From Bacillota bacterium (GTDB lineage Bacteria; Bacillota; Clostridia; Christensenellales; Aristaeellaceae), in contig JAEXCG010000104.1 in assembly GCA_023402355.1 (NCBI GenBank), positions 5,564 through 69,563 on the forward strand: a stretch of DNA of 64,000 nucleotides, given 5' to 3'. The notes beneath the pieces were generated by a model that had not been told where the DNA came from, searched no databases, and saw only the letters and a list, made by a program, of their open reading frames with translations. Position numbers and translations under genes: made by a program. Below, one piece after another: positions 8,807 to 16,283 of the stretch (position 1 is its first letter; every line of letters starts with the position of its first letter).

Positions 8807-9424
8807 TTAGTCGAACGGCACGATCCACCGGTCGCCGGCCGCGAAAGCGTCGAAGCACATCTTTACCTGTTCGCGGCTGCACTTGTCCTCCGAAAGGCAC
8901 GGCAGGTCGCCGTAGGAGAAGTATCCGCATTCCACCGTCTCGACGTTGGGCCTGAAACAGCCGAAGCGCGCGCTGCACAGCACGAACACCTTGCAGATGC
9001 CGTAGGCATAGGCGGGCGTGTTGTGGCGGTTTCGATCCTGCACGGCGATGATGCGGTCCGCGTGCACGCTCAGCCCTGCCTCCTCCAGCACCTCTTTCTC
9101 CGCGTTGGAGCGGACGGATTCCATCACGTCGCACCAGCCGCCGGGCAGCGCCCAGTCCCCATCCCGTTCATGGACGAGCAGAATTTTCCCCTCGCGAAAG
9201 ACGGCCGCGCGCGTATCGATCTTGGGCGTCTGATACCCCGTCTCGTTGCAGAACAGCTTCTTCACCGTCTCCAGCGGCATCTGCGCCTGATAGGCGATCA
9301 TCTCCGCCGAAATATCCCGGATGCGCGCGTAGCGCTCGTGATCGTAAGGGTCCTTGCCGTACGTCAGCCCCGCCTGCGCGATGAATTGCAGTTCCTTGGC
9401 CCAATCGATCCATCTTTCGTTCAT
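8807..9424 (-). CDS. Nudix hydrolase with N-terminal Nudix_N-type domain
   Basis: A 205-residue cytoplasmic Nudix protein. Residues 1-65 (ERWIDWAKELQFIAQAGLTY) form the helical N-terminal domain seen in YjhB-type ADP-ribose or nucleoside-diphosphate-linked hydrolases. The Nudix box is at GGWCDVMESVRSNAEKEVLE then EAGL. One box position is altered: the arginine of the REUxEE core is lysine here (KEVLEE), a conservative change. The ATG at 9424 follows AGGAAGG by six bases. Last gene of the operon that begins at 11855. The substrate cannot be read from the sequence. Confidence 0.9.
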   Translation of the reverse strand: MNERWIDWAKELQFIAQAGLTYGKDPYDHERYARIRDISAEMIAYQAQMPLETVKKLFCNETGYQTPKIDTRAAVFREGKILLVHERDGDWALPGGWCDVMESVRSNAEKEVLEEAGLSVHADRIIAVQDRNRHNTPAYAYGICKVFVLCSARFGCFRPNVETVECGYFSYGDLPCLSEDKCSREQVKMCFDAFAAGDRWIVPFD

Positions 9425-9446
9425 GGGTGCCTTCCTCTTTTCCACC

Positions 9447-10160
9447 TCAAAGCTCGTAGAGCCTTGAAACTTCTTCCTCCGTCAGTTCGCGCCACTGCCC
9501 GCGCTCCAAAGAGCCCAGCTGCAGCGGACCGAACTGCACGCGCCTGAGCATCAGCACGCGGTGGCCGACCGCCTCGAACATCCGGCGCACCTGGCGGTTT
9601 CGCCCCTCGTGAATCGTCACCAGCGCCACCGTCGCAAACGCCTCCTGGCGGATGACGCGCACCTTCGCGGGCGACGTGCGGCGGCTTTCTCCCGGCAGCA
9701 GCACGCCCGCGCGCAGGCGGCGGATGCTCTCCAGTGACAGATCGCCCGTCACGCGCGCGAGGTACACCTTGTCCACCTCGCGGCTGGGGTGCAGCAGCCG
9801 CTGCGCCAGCTCGCCGTCGTTCGTGAGCAGCAGCAGCCCTTCGCTGTCGTAGTCCAGCCGCCCGACGGGGTAGATGCGCTCCGGTATTTCGCTCTTGAAG
9901 CGGTCGAGCACCGTCTCGCGTCCCTTGTCGTCGCTCGCGGTCGTCACCTCGCCCGCGGGCTTATGGTAGAGGATGTAGCGCTTTTTCGCCTCCGGCACCA
10001 CGCTTTCGCCGTCCAGCGTGACGCGCTGCCCCTCCTCCACCTGCGTGCCCAGCTCGGTGACCTTCGCCCCGTCCACGCAGACGCGGCCCTCCAGGATGAT
10101 TTCCTCGCACTTTCTGCGGGAAGCGACGCCGCAAAGCGCCAGGTATTTTTGTAAACGCAT
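9447..10160 (-). CDS. rluB: 23S rRNA pseudouridine synthase RluB/RsuA family
   Basis: Converts a uridine in ribosomal RNA to pseudouridine. The 237-residue protein has the N-terminal S4 RNA-binding domain (MRLQKYLALCGVASRRKCEE) and the RsuA/RluB catalytic motif GRLDYDSEGLLLLTNDG with the nucleophilic aspartate, then EGRNRQVRRMFEAVGH. This combination is typical of RluB, which in bacteria modifies the peptidyl-transferase region of 23S rRNA. The ATG is one base after the GNAT gene stop, with GGAAGGAAAG upstream. In many Firmicutes rluB follows dacB or spmAB-type genes, which agrees with the DD-carboxypeptidase gene two positions upstream here. Confidence 0.92.
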   Translation of the reverse strand: MRLQKYLALCGVASRRKCEEIILEGRVCVDGAKVTELGTQVEEGQRVTLDGESVVPEAKKRYILYHKPAGEVTTASDDKGRETVLDRFKSEIPERIYPVGRLDYDSEGLLLLTNDGELAQRLLHPSREVDKVYLARVTGDLSLESIRRLRAGVLLPGESRRTSPAKVRVIRQEAFATVALVTIHEGRNRQVRRMFEAVGHRVLMLRRVQFGPLQLGSLERGQWRELTEEEVSRLYEL

Positions 10161-10161
10161 A

Positions 10162-10728
10162 TTACTTTCCTTCCGGTCGGATCATCTTGTAGTAAAACAG
10201 CGCGCTGTCCAGCAGGGGGGACGCCTTCTCGCTCTTTCGCGCCAGTCCCGCGTAGAGCATGCAGTCCACGCCGGCCAGCGTAAAGCCGCAGTGTTCCAGG
10301 AACTGGCACGCGGCGGGGTTGGCGTCCTGTGTTTCCACCATCACGCCCTCCATGCCGTGCAGCCCCGCCCAGTCCATTGCCACGTCCATCAGTTCGCGCC
10401 CCAGCCCCTTGCGCCGGGCGGGGATGTCCACCCGCACGTCGAGCACGAGCGCCATCTGATTCCAGTTCTGCGCGAGCACCATCTGCCCGCAGAGCGCGCC
10501 GTCCAGATAGCCGAAGAAGACGTCCCGGTCCCGGCGGCCGAGAAAGCCCTCCGCCGTGATCTGTTCGTTCTCCGCGGCCCGCCGCCACACGGAGGATGCC
10601 AGCGGCTTGTACTCCAGCGAGAACCCGCCGCGCGCGAGCCGAAGCGCCGCCACCTCGCTGACGAGATGGCGGGCGTCCAGCGTATTCAAAAGATGGGCGT
10701 TGTTTTCATCCATTCGTACGATCTTCAT
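10162..10728 (-). CDS. GNAT family N-acetyltransferase
   Basis: A 188-residue acetyl-CoA-dependent acetyltransferase. The acetyl-CoA pyrophosphate loop reads RRKGLGRELM (the Q/RxxGxG/A motif A), preceded by the beta strand ALVLDVRVD and followed by the motif-B region NPAACQFLEHCGFTLAGV. The acceptor is not known. The start at 10728 is set by AAGGAG seven bases upstream; an ATG at 10743 overlaps the end of the carboxypeptidase gene as ATGA but has no ribosome site. Encoded between dacF-type and rluB genes in one operon. Confidence 0.88.
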   Translation of the reverse strand: MKIVRMDENNAHLLNTLDARHLVSEVAALRLARGGFSLEYKPLASSVWRRAAENEQITAEGFLGRRDRDVFFGYLDGALCGQMVLAQNWNQMALVLDVRVDIPARRKGLGRELMDVAMDWAGLHGMEGVMVETQDANPAACQFLEHCGFTLAGVDCMLYAGLARKSEKASPLLDSALFYYKMIRPEGK

Positions 10729-10739
10729 CGGTTTCTCCT

Positions 10740-11855
10740 TCATCTCACGCCGCCAAGCAGAGGCCAGTGCAGCAGGATGGTCTTGATGTTCGTCATAAAG
10801 GATTCCGCCTGCACGCTGCGCGCGGCGACCAGCGGCACGCTCAGGAGCGTCTCTCCGTTCAGCACGGCGCTGGCGGTGCCCAGCTCCATGCCCGCGTAGA
10901 CCGGGGCCTGTATGGAATCCGGCAGGTCGACGACGAGCTGCGCCTCCTCGCCCTCGCGCACGGGGATCGAAAGGCTCGTCTGCGACACCGCGCGCACGCT
11001 TGGCGCCATGCCGCCGCTGACGCTGACGGCGCGCGCGTCCTGCCCCGCACGGTAAAGCGTGAGCATGTCGTATTCCTCAAAGCAGGCGTCCATCAGCCGC
11101 GCCGCCTCGTCGAACCAGTCGCCGCAGTTCAGCACCACGCCGACGAGCTCCATGCCGTCCCGGCGCGCGCCGAACGCGAGGCAGCGCCCCGCGGCGCGCG
11201 TAAAGCCGGTCTTGATGCCCGTGGCCCCTGGGTAATCCGACAGCAGGCGGTTCTTGTTGCGAAGCTGCCGGTCGTAATCGCGCCCCTCCCAGGGGATGGA
11301 CGCGCGCTGGGTGGAGACCAGATCGCGAAAGCGCGGAAGCGTCATCGCCTGACGCGCGATCAGCGTCAGGTCGCGCGCGGTCGTGTAGTGGCCCTCCATG
11401 GGCAGGCCGTGCGGCGTGATGAAGTGCGTGTTTTCCGCCCCCAGCTCCTTTGCGCGCTCGTTCATCATCTGCGCGAAGCCCTCGACGCTGCCGCCCAGGT
11501 GTTCCGCGATAGCGACCGCCGCGTCGTTGCCGGAGGCGAGCATCAGGCCCGTGACCATCTGCTCCAGGGTCAGCTTTTCATTCAGATTCAGATAGATCGA
11601 GGTGCCCGGCACGCCGTACGCGTTTTTCGTGCAGACCACCTCGTCCGCAAGGTTGCCCTGCTCGAACACCAGCAGCGCCGTCATCACCTTCGTCGTCGAC
11701 GCCATGGGAAGCTTCGCGTCCGCGTTGTAGGAAAAGAGCACGCGGCCCGTGGATTGCTCCATGACGCACGCGGCCGCCGCACTCGTCGCGGCCGCCGCAG
11801 TTCCATTATACAGGACGAGCAGCGCCGTGAAAAGCCCCGCAATCCATCTTTTCAT
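10740..11855 (-). CDS. D-alanyl-D-alanine carboxypeptidase (PBP5/DacF type)
   Basis: Exported serine carboxypeptidase that trims the terminal D-Ala from peptidoglycan pentapeptides, 371 residues. A signal peptide (KRWIAGLFTALLVLYNGTAAAA) precedes the catalytic domain. The three active-site motifs are present: S53-T-T-K56, S108-G-N, and K215-T-G. A C-terminal beta domain (PBP5_C) follows, and the last 25 residues may form the amphipathic membrane anchor. Start 11855 follows GGTGGAG; the frame start at 11948 would lie inside the divergent promoter. First gene of the dac-GNAT-rluB-Nudix operon. DacF-type enzymes adjust cortex cross-linking during sporulation, which suits this organism, but vegetative PBP5 function is equally possible. 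Confidence 0.93.
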   Translation of the reverse strand: MKRWIAGLFTALLVLYNGTAAAATSAAAACVMEQSTGRVLFSYNADAKLPMASTTKVMTALLVFEQGNLADEVVCTKNAYGVPGTSIYLNLNEKLTLEQMVTGLMLASGNDAAVAIAEHLGGSVEGFAQMMNERAKELGAENTHFITPHGLPMEGHYTTARDLTLIARQAMTLPRFRDLVSTQRASIPWEGRDYDRQLRNKNRLLSDYPGATGIKTGFTRAAGRCLAFGARRDGMELVGVVLNCGDWFDEAARLMDACFEEYDMLTLYRAGQDARAVSVSGGMAPSVRAVSQTSLSIPVREGEEAQLVVDLPDSIQAPVYAGMELGTASAVLNGETLLSVPLVAARSVQAESFMTNIKTILLHWPLLGGVR

Positions 11856-11918
11856 CTTTCTCCACCCCTTTGCAGCGATAAAAAAGCTTATGCGCGCGCT
11901 TTTCACTCCATCCCTTTG

Positions 11919-11948
11919 TTGACAAAAACGTAGAGATGGGGCTATCAT
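11919..11948 (+). promoter_or_regulatory. promoter of the hisS-like gene
   Basis: TTGACA, 18-base spacer, TATCAT, ending 32 bases before the ATG at 11981. No T-box or other leader structure fits in this short leader. Confidence 0.75.
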
Positions 11949-11980
11949 AAGCTATCTGACGCAAAGGAGCCGATTCAATC

Positions 11981-13228
11981 ATGAAGATTCAGCCGCTCAA
12001 GGGCATGAGGGACTACCTGCCGGACGAAATGCGCCTGCGCGATTACGTGCAGGGTGAAATTTTGAAGACCTACCGCGCCAGCGGTTTTGAACGCATCGCC
12101 ACCCCGATGCTCGAGGACATGGAAAACCTCGACAAGAGCGACGGCGGCGATAACCTGAACCTGATCTTCAAGGTGCTAAAGCGCGGCGACAAGCTCGACG
12201 CGGCGCTTGCCTCCGGAAGCGAAAAGGAGCTTTCCGACATGGGCCTGCGCTACGACCTGACGCTGCCCCTCTCCCGATATTACGCGGCGAACCGCGCAAA
12301 TCTTCCCGCGCCCTTCAAGGTCATCCAGACCGACCGCGTCTTTCGCGCAGAGCGCCCGCAGAAGGGCCGCATGCGCGAGTTCGTGCAGTGCGACATCGAC
12401 ATCCTCGGCGACGAGAGCGTGAACGCGGAGATCGAACTCATCGACGTGACGGCGCGCGCGCTGCTCTCCATCGGCTTTACCGACTTTACCGTGAACATCA
12501 ACGACCGGCGCATGCTGCGCGGCATGCTTCAAACGATGGGCTTTGGCGCGGATACGCTGGACAGCGTGTGCGTCACGTTCGACAAGCTGGACAAGGTCGG
12601 CGCGGACGGCGTGCGCGCGGAGCTCACGGAAAAGGGCTTCCCCGCGCAGGCGGTGGAGGCGCTGGACGCCTTCCTTCGCGCGGGCGACTTCGCGCTCGAG
12701 CGCGTCGCCGCGCTGTGCGAGGACAGGACGCTCGGCGAAAACGTGCAGCGCGTCATCGACACCGTGCGCCGCCTCGCCGGGGGCCGCTACGCCATCGCCT
12801 ACTGCCCCTCGCTCGTGCGCGGGCAGGGCTATTACACGGGCATGGTCTTCGAGGTCACCTGCGCCGCGTTCTCCGGCGCGGTCGCTGGCGGCGGGCGCTA
12901 CGACGAGATGATCGGCAAGTTCATCGGACAGAAGGTGCCCGCCGTGGGCTTCTCCATCGGCTTTGAGCGCATCTGCAGCATTCTGATGGAGCAGGGCTTC
13001 GTCATCCCCGCCGAAAAGCAAAAGCTCGCGCTGCTCTACCGTCCGGACGCCGACTTCGCGTCGGTGCTCACGAAGGCCGAAGCGCTGCGCGAGCGCTACG
13101 CGGTCACGGTGCTTACGCAGCAAAAGAAGCTGGGCAAGCAGCTCGGCGCGCTGGAGGCCGCGGGCTTTGCAGCCGCCGCCTTCGCGGACAACGACGACGT
13201 CAAGGAGCTCGGGCAGAAGGCCGAGTAA
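11981..13228 (+). CDS. hisS: histidyl-tRNA synthetase-like class II protein
   Basis: A 415-residue class II synthetase core. Motif 2 is FRAERPQKGRMREFVQCDID, motif 3 is PAVGFSIGFERI, and the histidine-specific block reads LVRGQGYYTGMVFEV with GGGRYDEMIGKF. It would charge tRNA-His with histidine. Two details are unlike textbook HisRS: the RGLDYYT motif is RGQGYYT, which is closer to HisZ (regulatory subunit of ATP phosphoribosyltransferase), and the C-terminal anticodon-binding domain is short, keeping little beyond QKKLGKQLGALE. No his biosynthesis genes and no aspS are adjacent. The retained arginines favour synthetase over HisZ. Monocistronic, with its own promoter and terminator. Confidence 0.75.
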   Translation: MKIQPLKGMRDYLPDEMRLRDYVQGEILKTYRASGFERIATPMLEDMENLDKSDGGDNLNLIFKVLKRGDKLDAALASGSEKELSDMGLRYDLTLPLSRYYAANRANLPAPFKVIQTDRVFRAERPQKGRMREFVQCDIDILGDESVNAEIELIDVTARALLSIGFTDFTVNINDRRMLRGMLQTMGFGADTLDSVCVTFDKLDKVGADGVRAELTEKGFPAQAVEALDAFLRAGDFALERVAALCEDRTLGENVQRVIDTVRRLAGGRYAIAYCPSLVRGQGYYTGMVFEVTCAAFSGAVAGGGRYDEMIGKFIGQKVPAVGFSIGFERICSILMEQGFVIPAEKQKLALLYRPDADFASVLTKAEALRERYAVTVLTQQKKLGKQLGALEAAGFAAAAFADNDDVKELGQKAE

Positions 13229-13249
13229 AGCGGGCCTAAAACCGACTAA

Positions 13250-13286
13250 GTGGAGAAGCCGCATTGGCTTCCCCACTCTTTTTTTC
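13250..13286 (+). terminator. terminator of the hisS-like gene
   Basis: Stem GTGGAGAAGCC / GGCTTCCCCAC (one G-U pair) with a five-base loop, followed by TCTTTTTTT. Confidence 0.88.
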
Positions 13287-13358
13287 GTAAAGGACGGCAT
13301 TCTACGCCATGCAGACGCGCTTCTCACCCCGTCGGGTGATTTATTTATCTCTTTTCGC

Positions 13359-13387
13359 TTGACACGCTCCTCGAAAGGTGATATATT
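13359..13387 (+). promoter_or_regulatory. promoter of the DUF3796-XRE operon
   Basis: TTGACA, 17 bases, TATATT, 45 bases before the ATG at 13432. Confidence 0.78.
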
Positions 13388-13412
13388 CATCTCATAAAGA
13401 TACAAATATATC
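13380..13412 (+). promoter_or_regulatory. inverted repeat over the -10 of the DUF3796-XRE operon
   Basis: GATATAT at 13380-13386 and its exact complement ATATATC at 13406-13412, with further partial symmetry between them (ATCT / AGAT). The left arm covers the -10 box. It is a plausible autoregulatory operator for the XRE protein encoded second in the operon. Confidence 0.45.
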
Positions 13413-13431
13413 TCCACCAGGAGGAAACGAC

Positions 13432-14094
13432 ATGAAAAAAGCAAAACGTGTGATCGGGCTGGGCGTCGCCTGTGTGCTTGCGATAGTTCTCTCGTCCCTG
13501 TACGCCATTGCCTTCAACGAATCGCGCCTCGTCGCGCCGATGGACTTTTCGACCTACGCCTTTCAGCTAAAGGATCTGCCGATGCTCTGTTCCATCGCGC
13601 TGCTCTGGCTGTACGCCATCTACCTGTTCGTGCTGCTGTTCCGCGCCATGGCCCGCAGAAATCAAGAAGCTGCGCGCACGCATCGAACGCGCAGGCTCAA
13701 TCCCAAGCTCGGGCTGCTGGGTTTCTTGGGCTTTCTGGGCTTCGTTGGGTTCATGACCTACCGAGTGGACAGGACGGTCTACCCCTTCGCCTTTTTCCTC
13801 TTCTTCGGCTTTTTCGGTTTTTTCTTCGAGGGAAAGATGTCCGATACCTACATGGACGAGCGCTACCGCGAAAACGCGAAGACCGCCCAGCTTCAGGCCA
13901 TGAAGGTCGGGTACAGCGTAATCTTCATCTTGTTGCTCCTGTTGGGGCGGGGCGCGCTTTTCGGAAATCTGGAATATACGCTGATCGCCTTCGTCATCGG
14001 CACCTCGCTTTCGCTCGCGCTTGTGCTCTTTTTAAGCGAATACCTGCTCTACCGTCTGGATCTCGACGAGACGGCGGACGACGGCGAGGTATAA
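13432..14094 (+). CDS. DUF3796 membrane protein
   Basis: A 220-residue integral membrane protein with about six helices. The DUF3796 (PF12676) hallmark is the repeated LLGFLGFLGFVGF stretch around residue 100 followed by a second aromatic helix (FFLFFGFFGFFFEGKMSDTY). The helices pair around a short charged loop. The function of the family is unknown. The usual genomic partner is a small XRE regulator directly downstream, as here (3 bases away). The ATG at 13432 follows GGAGG by six bases; the earlier frame start at 13378 overlaps the promoter. Confidence 0.85.
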   Translation: MKKAKRVIGLGVACVLAIVLSSLYAIAFNESRLVAPMDFSTYAFQLKDLPMLCSIALLWLYAIYLFVLLFRAMARRNQEAARTHRTRRLNPKLGLLGFLGFLGFVGFMTYRVDRTVYPFAFFLFFGFFGFFFEGKMSDTYMDERYRENAKTAQLQAMKVGYSVIFILLLLLGRGALFGNLEYTLIAFVIGTSLSLALVLFLSEYLLYRLDLDETADDGEV

Positions 14095-14097
14095 CGT

Positions 14098-14313
14098 ATG
14101 CCGGAATTTGAGTGCAGACTGAAAAAATACCGGCTTCAAAGCGACATGACGCAGGAGCAGCTTGCGCTTCGCGTCGGGGTGCGGCGCGAGACCATCATGC
14201 GGCTGGAAAAGGCGCAGTACAACCCCTCCCTCAAGCTCGCGATCGACATCTCCCGGGCCGTCAAAGCGCCGATCGAGGAAATATTCATCTTTCCGGAAAA
14301 TCCGGACGAATGA
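14098..14313 (+). CDS. XRE-family regulator (partner of DUF3796)
   Basis: A 71-residue protein that is almost wholly one HTH_3 domain: MTQEQLALRVGVRRETIMRLEK contains the helix-turn-helix, and the tail KAPIEEIFIF is typical of the YozG/Xre-like regulators that accompany DUF3796 proteins. It starts three bases after the membrane-protein stop, with GAGGT upstream. It probably represses its own operon through the inverted repeat at 13380-13412. Its terminator hairpin lies at 14316-14339 and is duplicated at 14599-14619. Confidence 0.9.
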   Translation: MPEFECRLKKYRLQSDMTQEQLALRVGVRRETIMRLEKAQYNPSLKLAIDISRAVKAPIEEIFIFPENPDE

Positions 14314-14318
14314 ACAAA

Positions 14319-14619
14319 AAACGGGCATGCACCCGTTTTAGCGCGTCGACAAAGCGGCATACGCCGCTTTGTCGACGTTAGGGGTGATCTTTTCGCTCCG
14401 CAAAACTGCGTTTTGCTGCGGAAAAAGCCCCGACTACGAAGGGAGCGAAGCGACTAGGCGCGAGGACAGCGCGAAGCGCTCCGCAGAGCCGTACCCCGCG
14501 CATAGCGCTGGGCGCAGCGGGCAAAGCCGGGCGATACGATTGCAGTCTTGCAGACGGCTTTTGGTTTCTCTGCCTTCGATGGGTTTGTCATCAATCTGAA
14601 ACGGGCATGTACCCGTTTT
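14319..14619 (-). repeat. terminator-nested repeat element, copy 1 (long form)
   Basis: Core 14340-14598 (259 bases), flanked by two copies of one terminator hairpin at 14319-14339 and 14599-14619 that differ at a single base. The hairpin is ACGGG-CATGY-ACCCGT with an A-tract to the left and a T-tract to the right. The core runs opposite to copies 2 and 3: read on the minus strand it begins CAGATTG, continues with CATCGAAGGCAGAGAAACC and CCGTCTGCAAGACTGC, and ends in a stem-loop GTCGACAAAGCGGC / GCCGCTTTGTCGAC. Compared with the other copies it carries about 80 extra bases of short palindromes between the CCCGG hairpin and the GGGGCTTTTTCCG block. It separates the convergent XRE and GGDEF genes. 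No coding frame is shared by the three copies. Confidence 0.85.
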
Positions 14620-14623
14620 TTTG

Positions 14624-15895
14624 TTATTCTGCGGCTTCCACGCGATCGCGCCCCTTTTGTTTGGCGCGGTAAAGTGCCGCGTCCGCCGCATTGAAGATCT
14701 CTTTAAAGCCCCGTCTGCCTTCCCGCGAGCCCGACGCGCCGATGCTGCATGAAATCCCCGTATCCTGCTGTGAAAAGACCTCCCGCGTCCGCCGCAGGAT
14801 GGCGTCCGCGACCCTTAGCGCGCCGCTCTGTCCGCCCGTCCTCATCAGCATCAGGAACTCGTCCCCGCCGATGCGCCCAACCACCGCGTCCTGCGGCGCA
14901 CAGCCGGTGAGGATGCGCGCAAACGCGCGCAGCACGTCGTCCCCCTTCCAGTGCCCCAGGGTGTCGTTGACCGTCTTAAAGTTGTCCACGTCCATCACCA
15001 GCACCGCGCCGTCGCACGCCTCGTCCCGCGCAAACAGCGCGAGGCCTCTGTCGTATGCCGCGCGATGGTTGAGCAGGCCCGTAAGCGAGTCGTTGTCGAT
15101 CTGACGCCTGAGCAGCTCATGATGCTCCATCTCCGCCGTGATGTCCGTATAGACGCTGCAAATCTGCCCTGCCTTTTCCCCGGCCGCACCTTTCTTGCCC
15201 GTTTCCTTCACCCAGACGTGCGCGCCGTCCCTACGGCACATCCGGTATCGCGCGGTATAGACGCCCTCCTCGTCCACGGCGTCCCATTGACGCAGCACGT
15301 CTTCCCGGTCCGCCGGGCAGACCGCGCCCAGCGCCGTCCCGCAGGATTCGCGCAAAAAGACGTCGCGCGGACATCCGAGCAGCTTGGGAAGGCCGTCCCC
15401 CACGAAGAGATAGGTGTGTTCCCGGTCGCACAGGCACTGCGAAAAGCCGCTGCCGATGTCCGCGTCGGGCATAAGGGCCGTCGGTCGATCCGCATCCTCC
15501 CGCAACGGCGCGGACAGGTGCGCGTGGTACAGCAAAAAGCCCCCCGTCGCCCTGCGCAAAAGCAGCGCCGACACGCGGCGGCGAACGCATTCGTTTTTTC
15601 CAGCGCTCCGCAGGAGGAGGCCCGCCTGGCCCGTCACGAGGCAATGGACGTCGTCCAGGCACCGGGCGGTCAACGACTCCTCCGCCAGCGCCATGTCCCG
15701 CGCCGCATTCCGTCTTCTTTCGATCAGCGCGCGCACACCCGCCGCGCCCAGGGCGTAATCCGTTTCGTCGATCCAAGATACGTCCTGCGAAAGCGCTTCG
15801 GTGAGGCTTTCATCCGCGCCGGGGCTGTAATACCGCCTCAGATAGGCGCGCACGAAGGCCGCCGCGCGGCGCTCCATGTTCTCCCGTTCCTCCAT
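14624..15895 (-). CDS. diguanylate cyclase: SnoaL-like, PAS and GGDEF domains
   Basis: A 423-residue soluble protein predicted to make cyclic di-GMP. Residues 1-130 resemble an NTF2/SnoaL-like fold (FVRAYLRRYYSPGADESL), residues about 140-260 are a PAS domain with its PAC end (VWVKETGKKGAAGE...ICSVYTDITAE), and residues 270-423 are the GGDEF domain. The active-site loop is G343-G-D-E-F347 inside VVGRIGGDEFLMLM, so catalysis should be intact. The inhibitory I-site RxxD that usually lies just before it is absent (CAPQDA), so product feedback is unlikely. There is no membrane segment. The first ATG (15895) and a second (15877) both have ribosome sites. Confidence 0.9.
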   Translation of the reverse strand: MEERENMERRAAAFVRAYLRRYYSPGADESLTEALSQDVSWIDETDYALGAAGVRALIERRRNAARDMALAEESLTARCLDDVHCLVTGQAGLLLRSAGKNECVRRRVSALLLRRATGGFLLYHAHLSAPLREDADRPTALMPDADIGSGFSQCLCDREHTYLFVGDGLPKLLGCPRDVFLRESCGTALGAVCPADREDVLRQWDAVDEEGVYTARYRMCRRDGAHVWVKETGKKGAAGEKAGQICSVYTDITAEMEHHELLRRQIDNDSLTGLLNHRAAYDRGLALFARDEACDGAVLVMDVDNFKTVNDTLGHWKGDDVLRAFARILTGCAPQDAVVGRIGGDEFLMLMRTGGQSGALRVADAILRRTREVFSQQDTGISCSIGASGSREGRRGFKEIFNAADAALYRAKQKGRDRVEAAE

Positions 15896-15942
15896 ACGGC
15901 AACCCTCCCCGCCTCTGTGCCCATAAACCCAGTTGGGTCGAT

Positions 15943-15988
15943 TTTACACCAGATTCGATGTAAAGTCAATACGCCACATATGATGTGG
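15943..15988 (+). promoter_or_regulatory. two inverted repeats before a small XRE gene
   Basis: TTTACA-N10-TGTAAA at 15943-15964 and CCACAT-ATG-ATGTGG at 15974-15988. Both arms of each are perfect. They lie between the divergent GGDEF and XRE genes and are candidate operators for the XRE protein at 16031. No convincing -10/-35 pair was placed. Confidence 0.4.
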
Positions 15989-16030
15989 GCAATAATAGCC
16001 TCATACAGAAAAAGCAATGAGGCGTCTCGC

Positions 16031-16246
16031 ATGAAAAACTATTTGGACATCCTGCGCGGGCTGCGGGAGGACAACGACCTGACGCAAGCGGACGTGGCCC
16101 ACATCCTGGGGACGACGCAGCAGGTGTACTCACGGTATGAGAACGGGGTCAATGAAATTCCGCTGCGCCACTTTATTACGCTGTGTCGCTTTTACCGCGT
16201 AAGCGCGGACTGGGTGCTCGGGCTCGGCGCATACAGGCAGGATTGA
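16031..16246 (+). CDS. small XRE-family regulator
   Basis: A 71-residue single-domain HTH protein: LTQADVAHILGTTQQVYSRYE is the helix-turn-helix and the tail HFITLCRFYRVSADWVLGLG is the C-terminal dimer helix seen in many stand-alone clostridial regulators. The ATG at 16031 follows GAGGCG. It is transcribed away from the GGDEF gene and converges on ytfJ. Target unknown; the neighbouring inverted repeats suggest autoregulation. Confidence 0.85.
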   Translation: MKNYLDILRGLREDNDLTQADVAHILGTTQQVYSRYENGVNEIPLRHFITLCRFYRVSADWVLGLGAYRQD

Positions 16247-16249
16247 ACG

Positions 16250-16283
16250 AAAAGGGGCGGGCGCCGTCGCGCCCGTCCCTTCA
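16250..16283. terminator. bidirectional terminator between XRE and ytfJ
   Basis: A 13-bp stem (AAGGGGCGGGCGC / GCGCCCGTCCCTT, one G-U) with a four-base loop. It reaches into the ytfJ stop codon. The A-rich and T-rich flanks let it serve both convergent genes, though the U-tracts are short. Confidence 0.6.

Noticed and set aside
11855..11981. T-box leader for the hisS-like gene
   Set aside because: The promoter lies only about 32 bases before the ATG, too short for a T-box.
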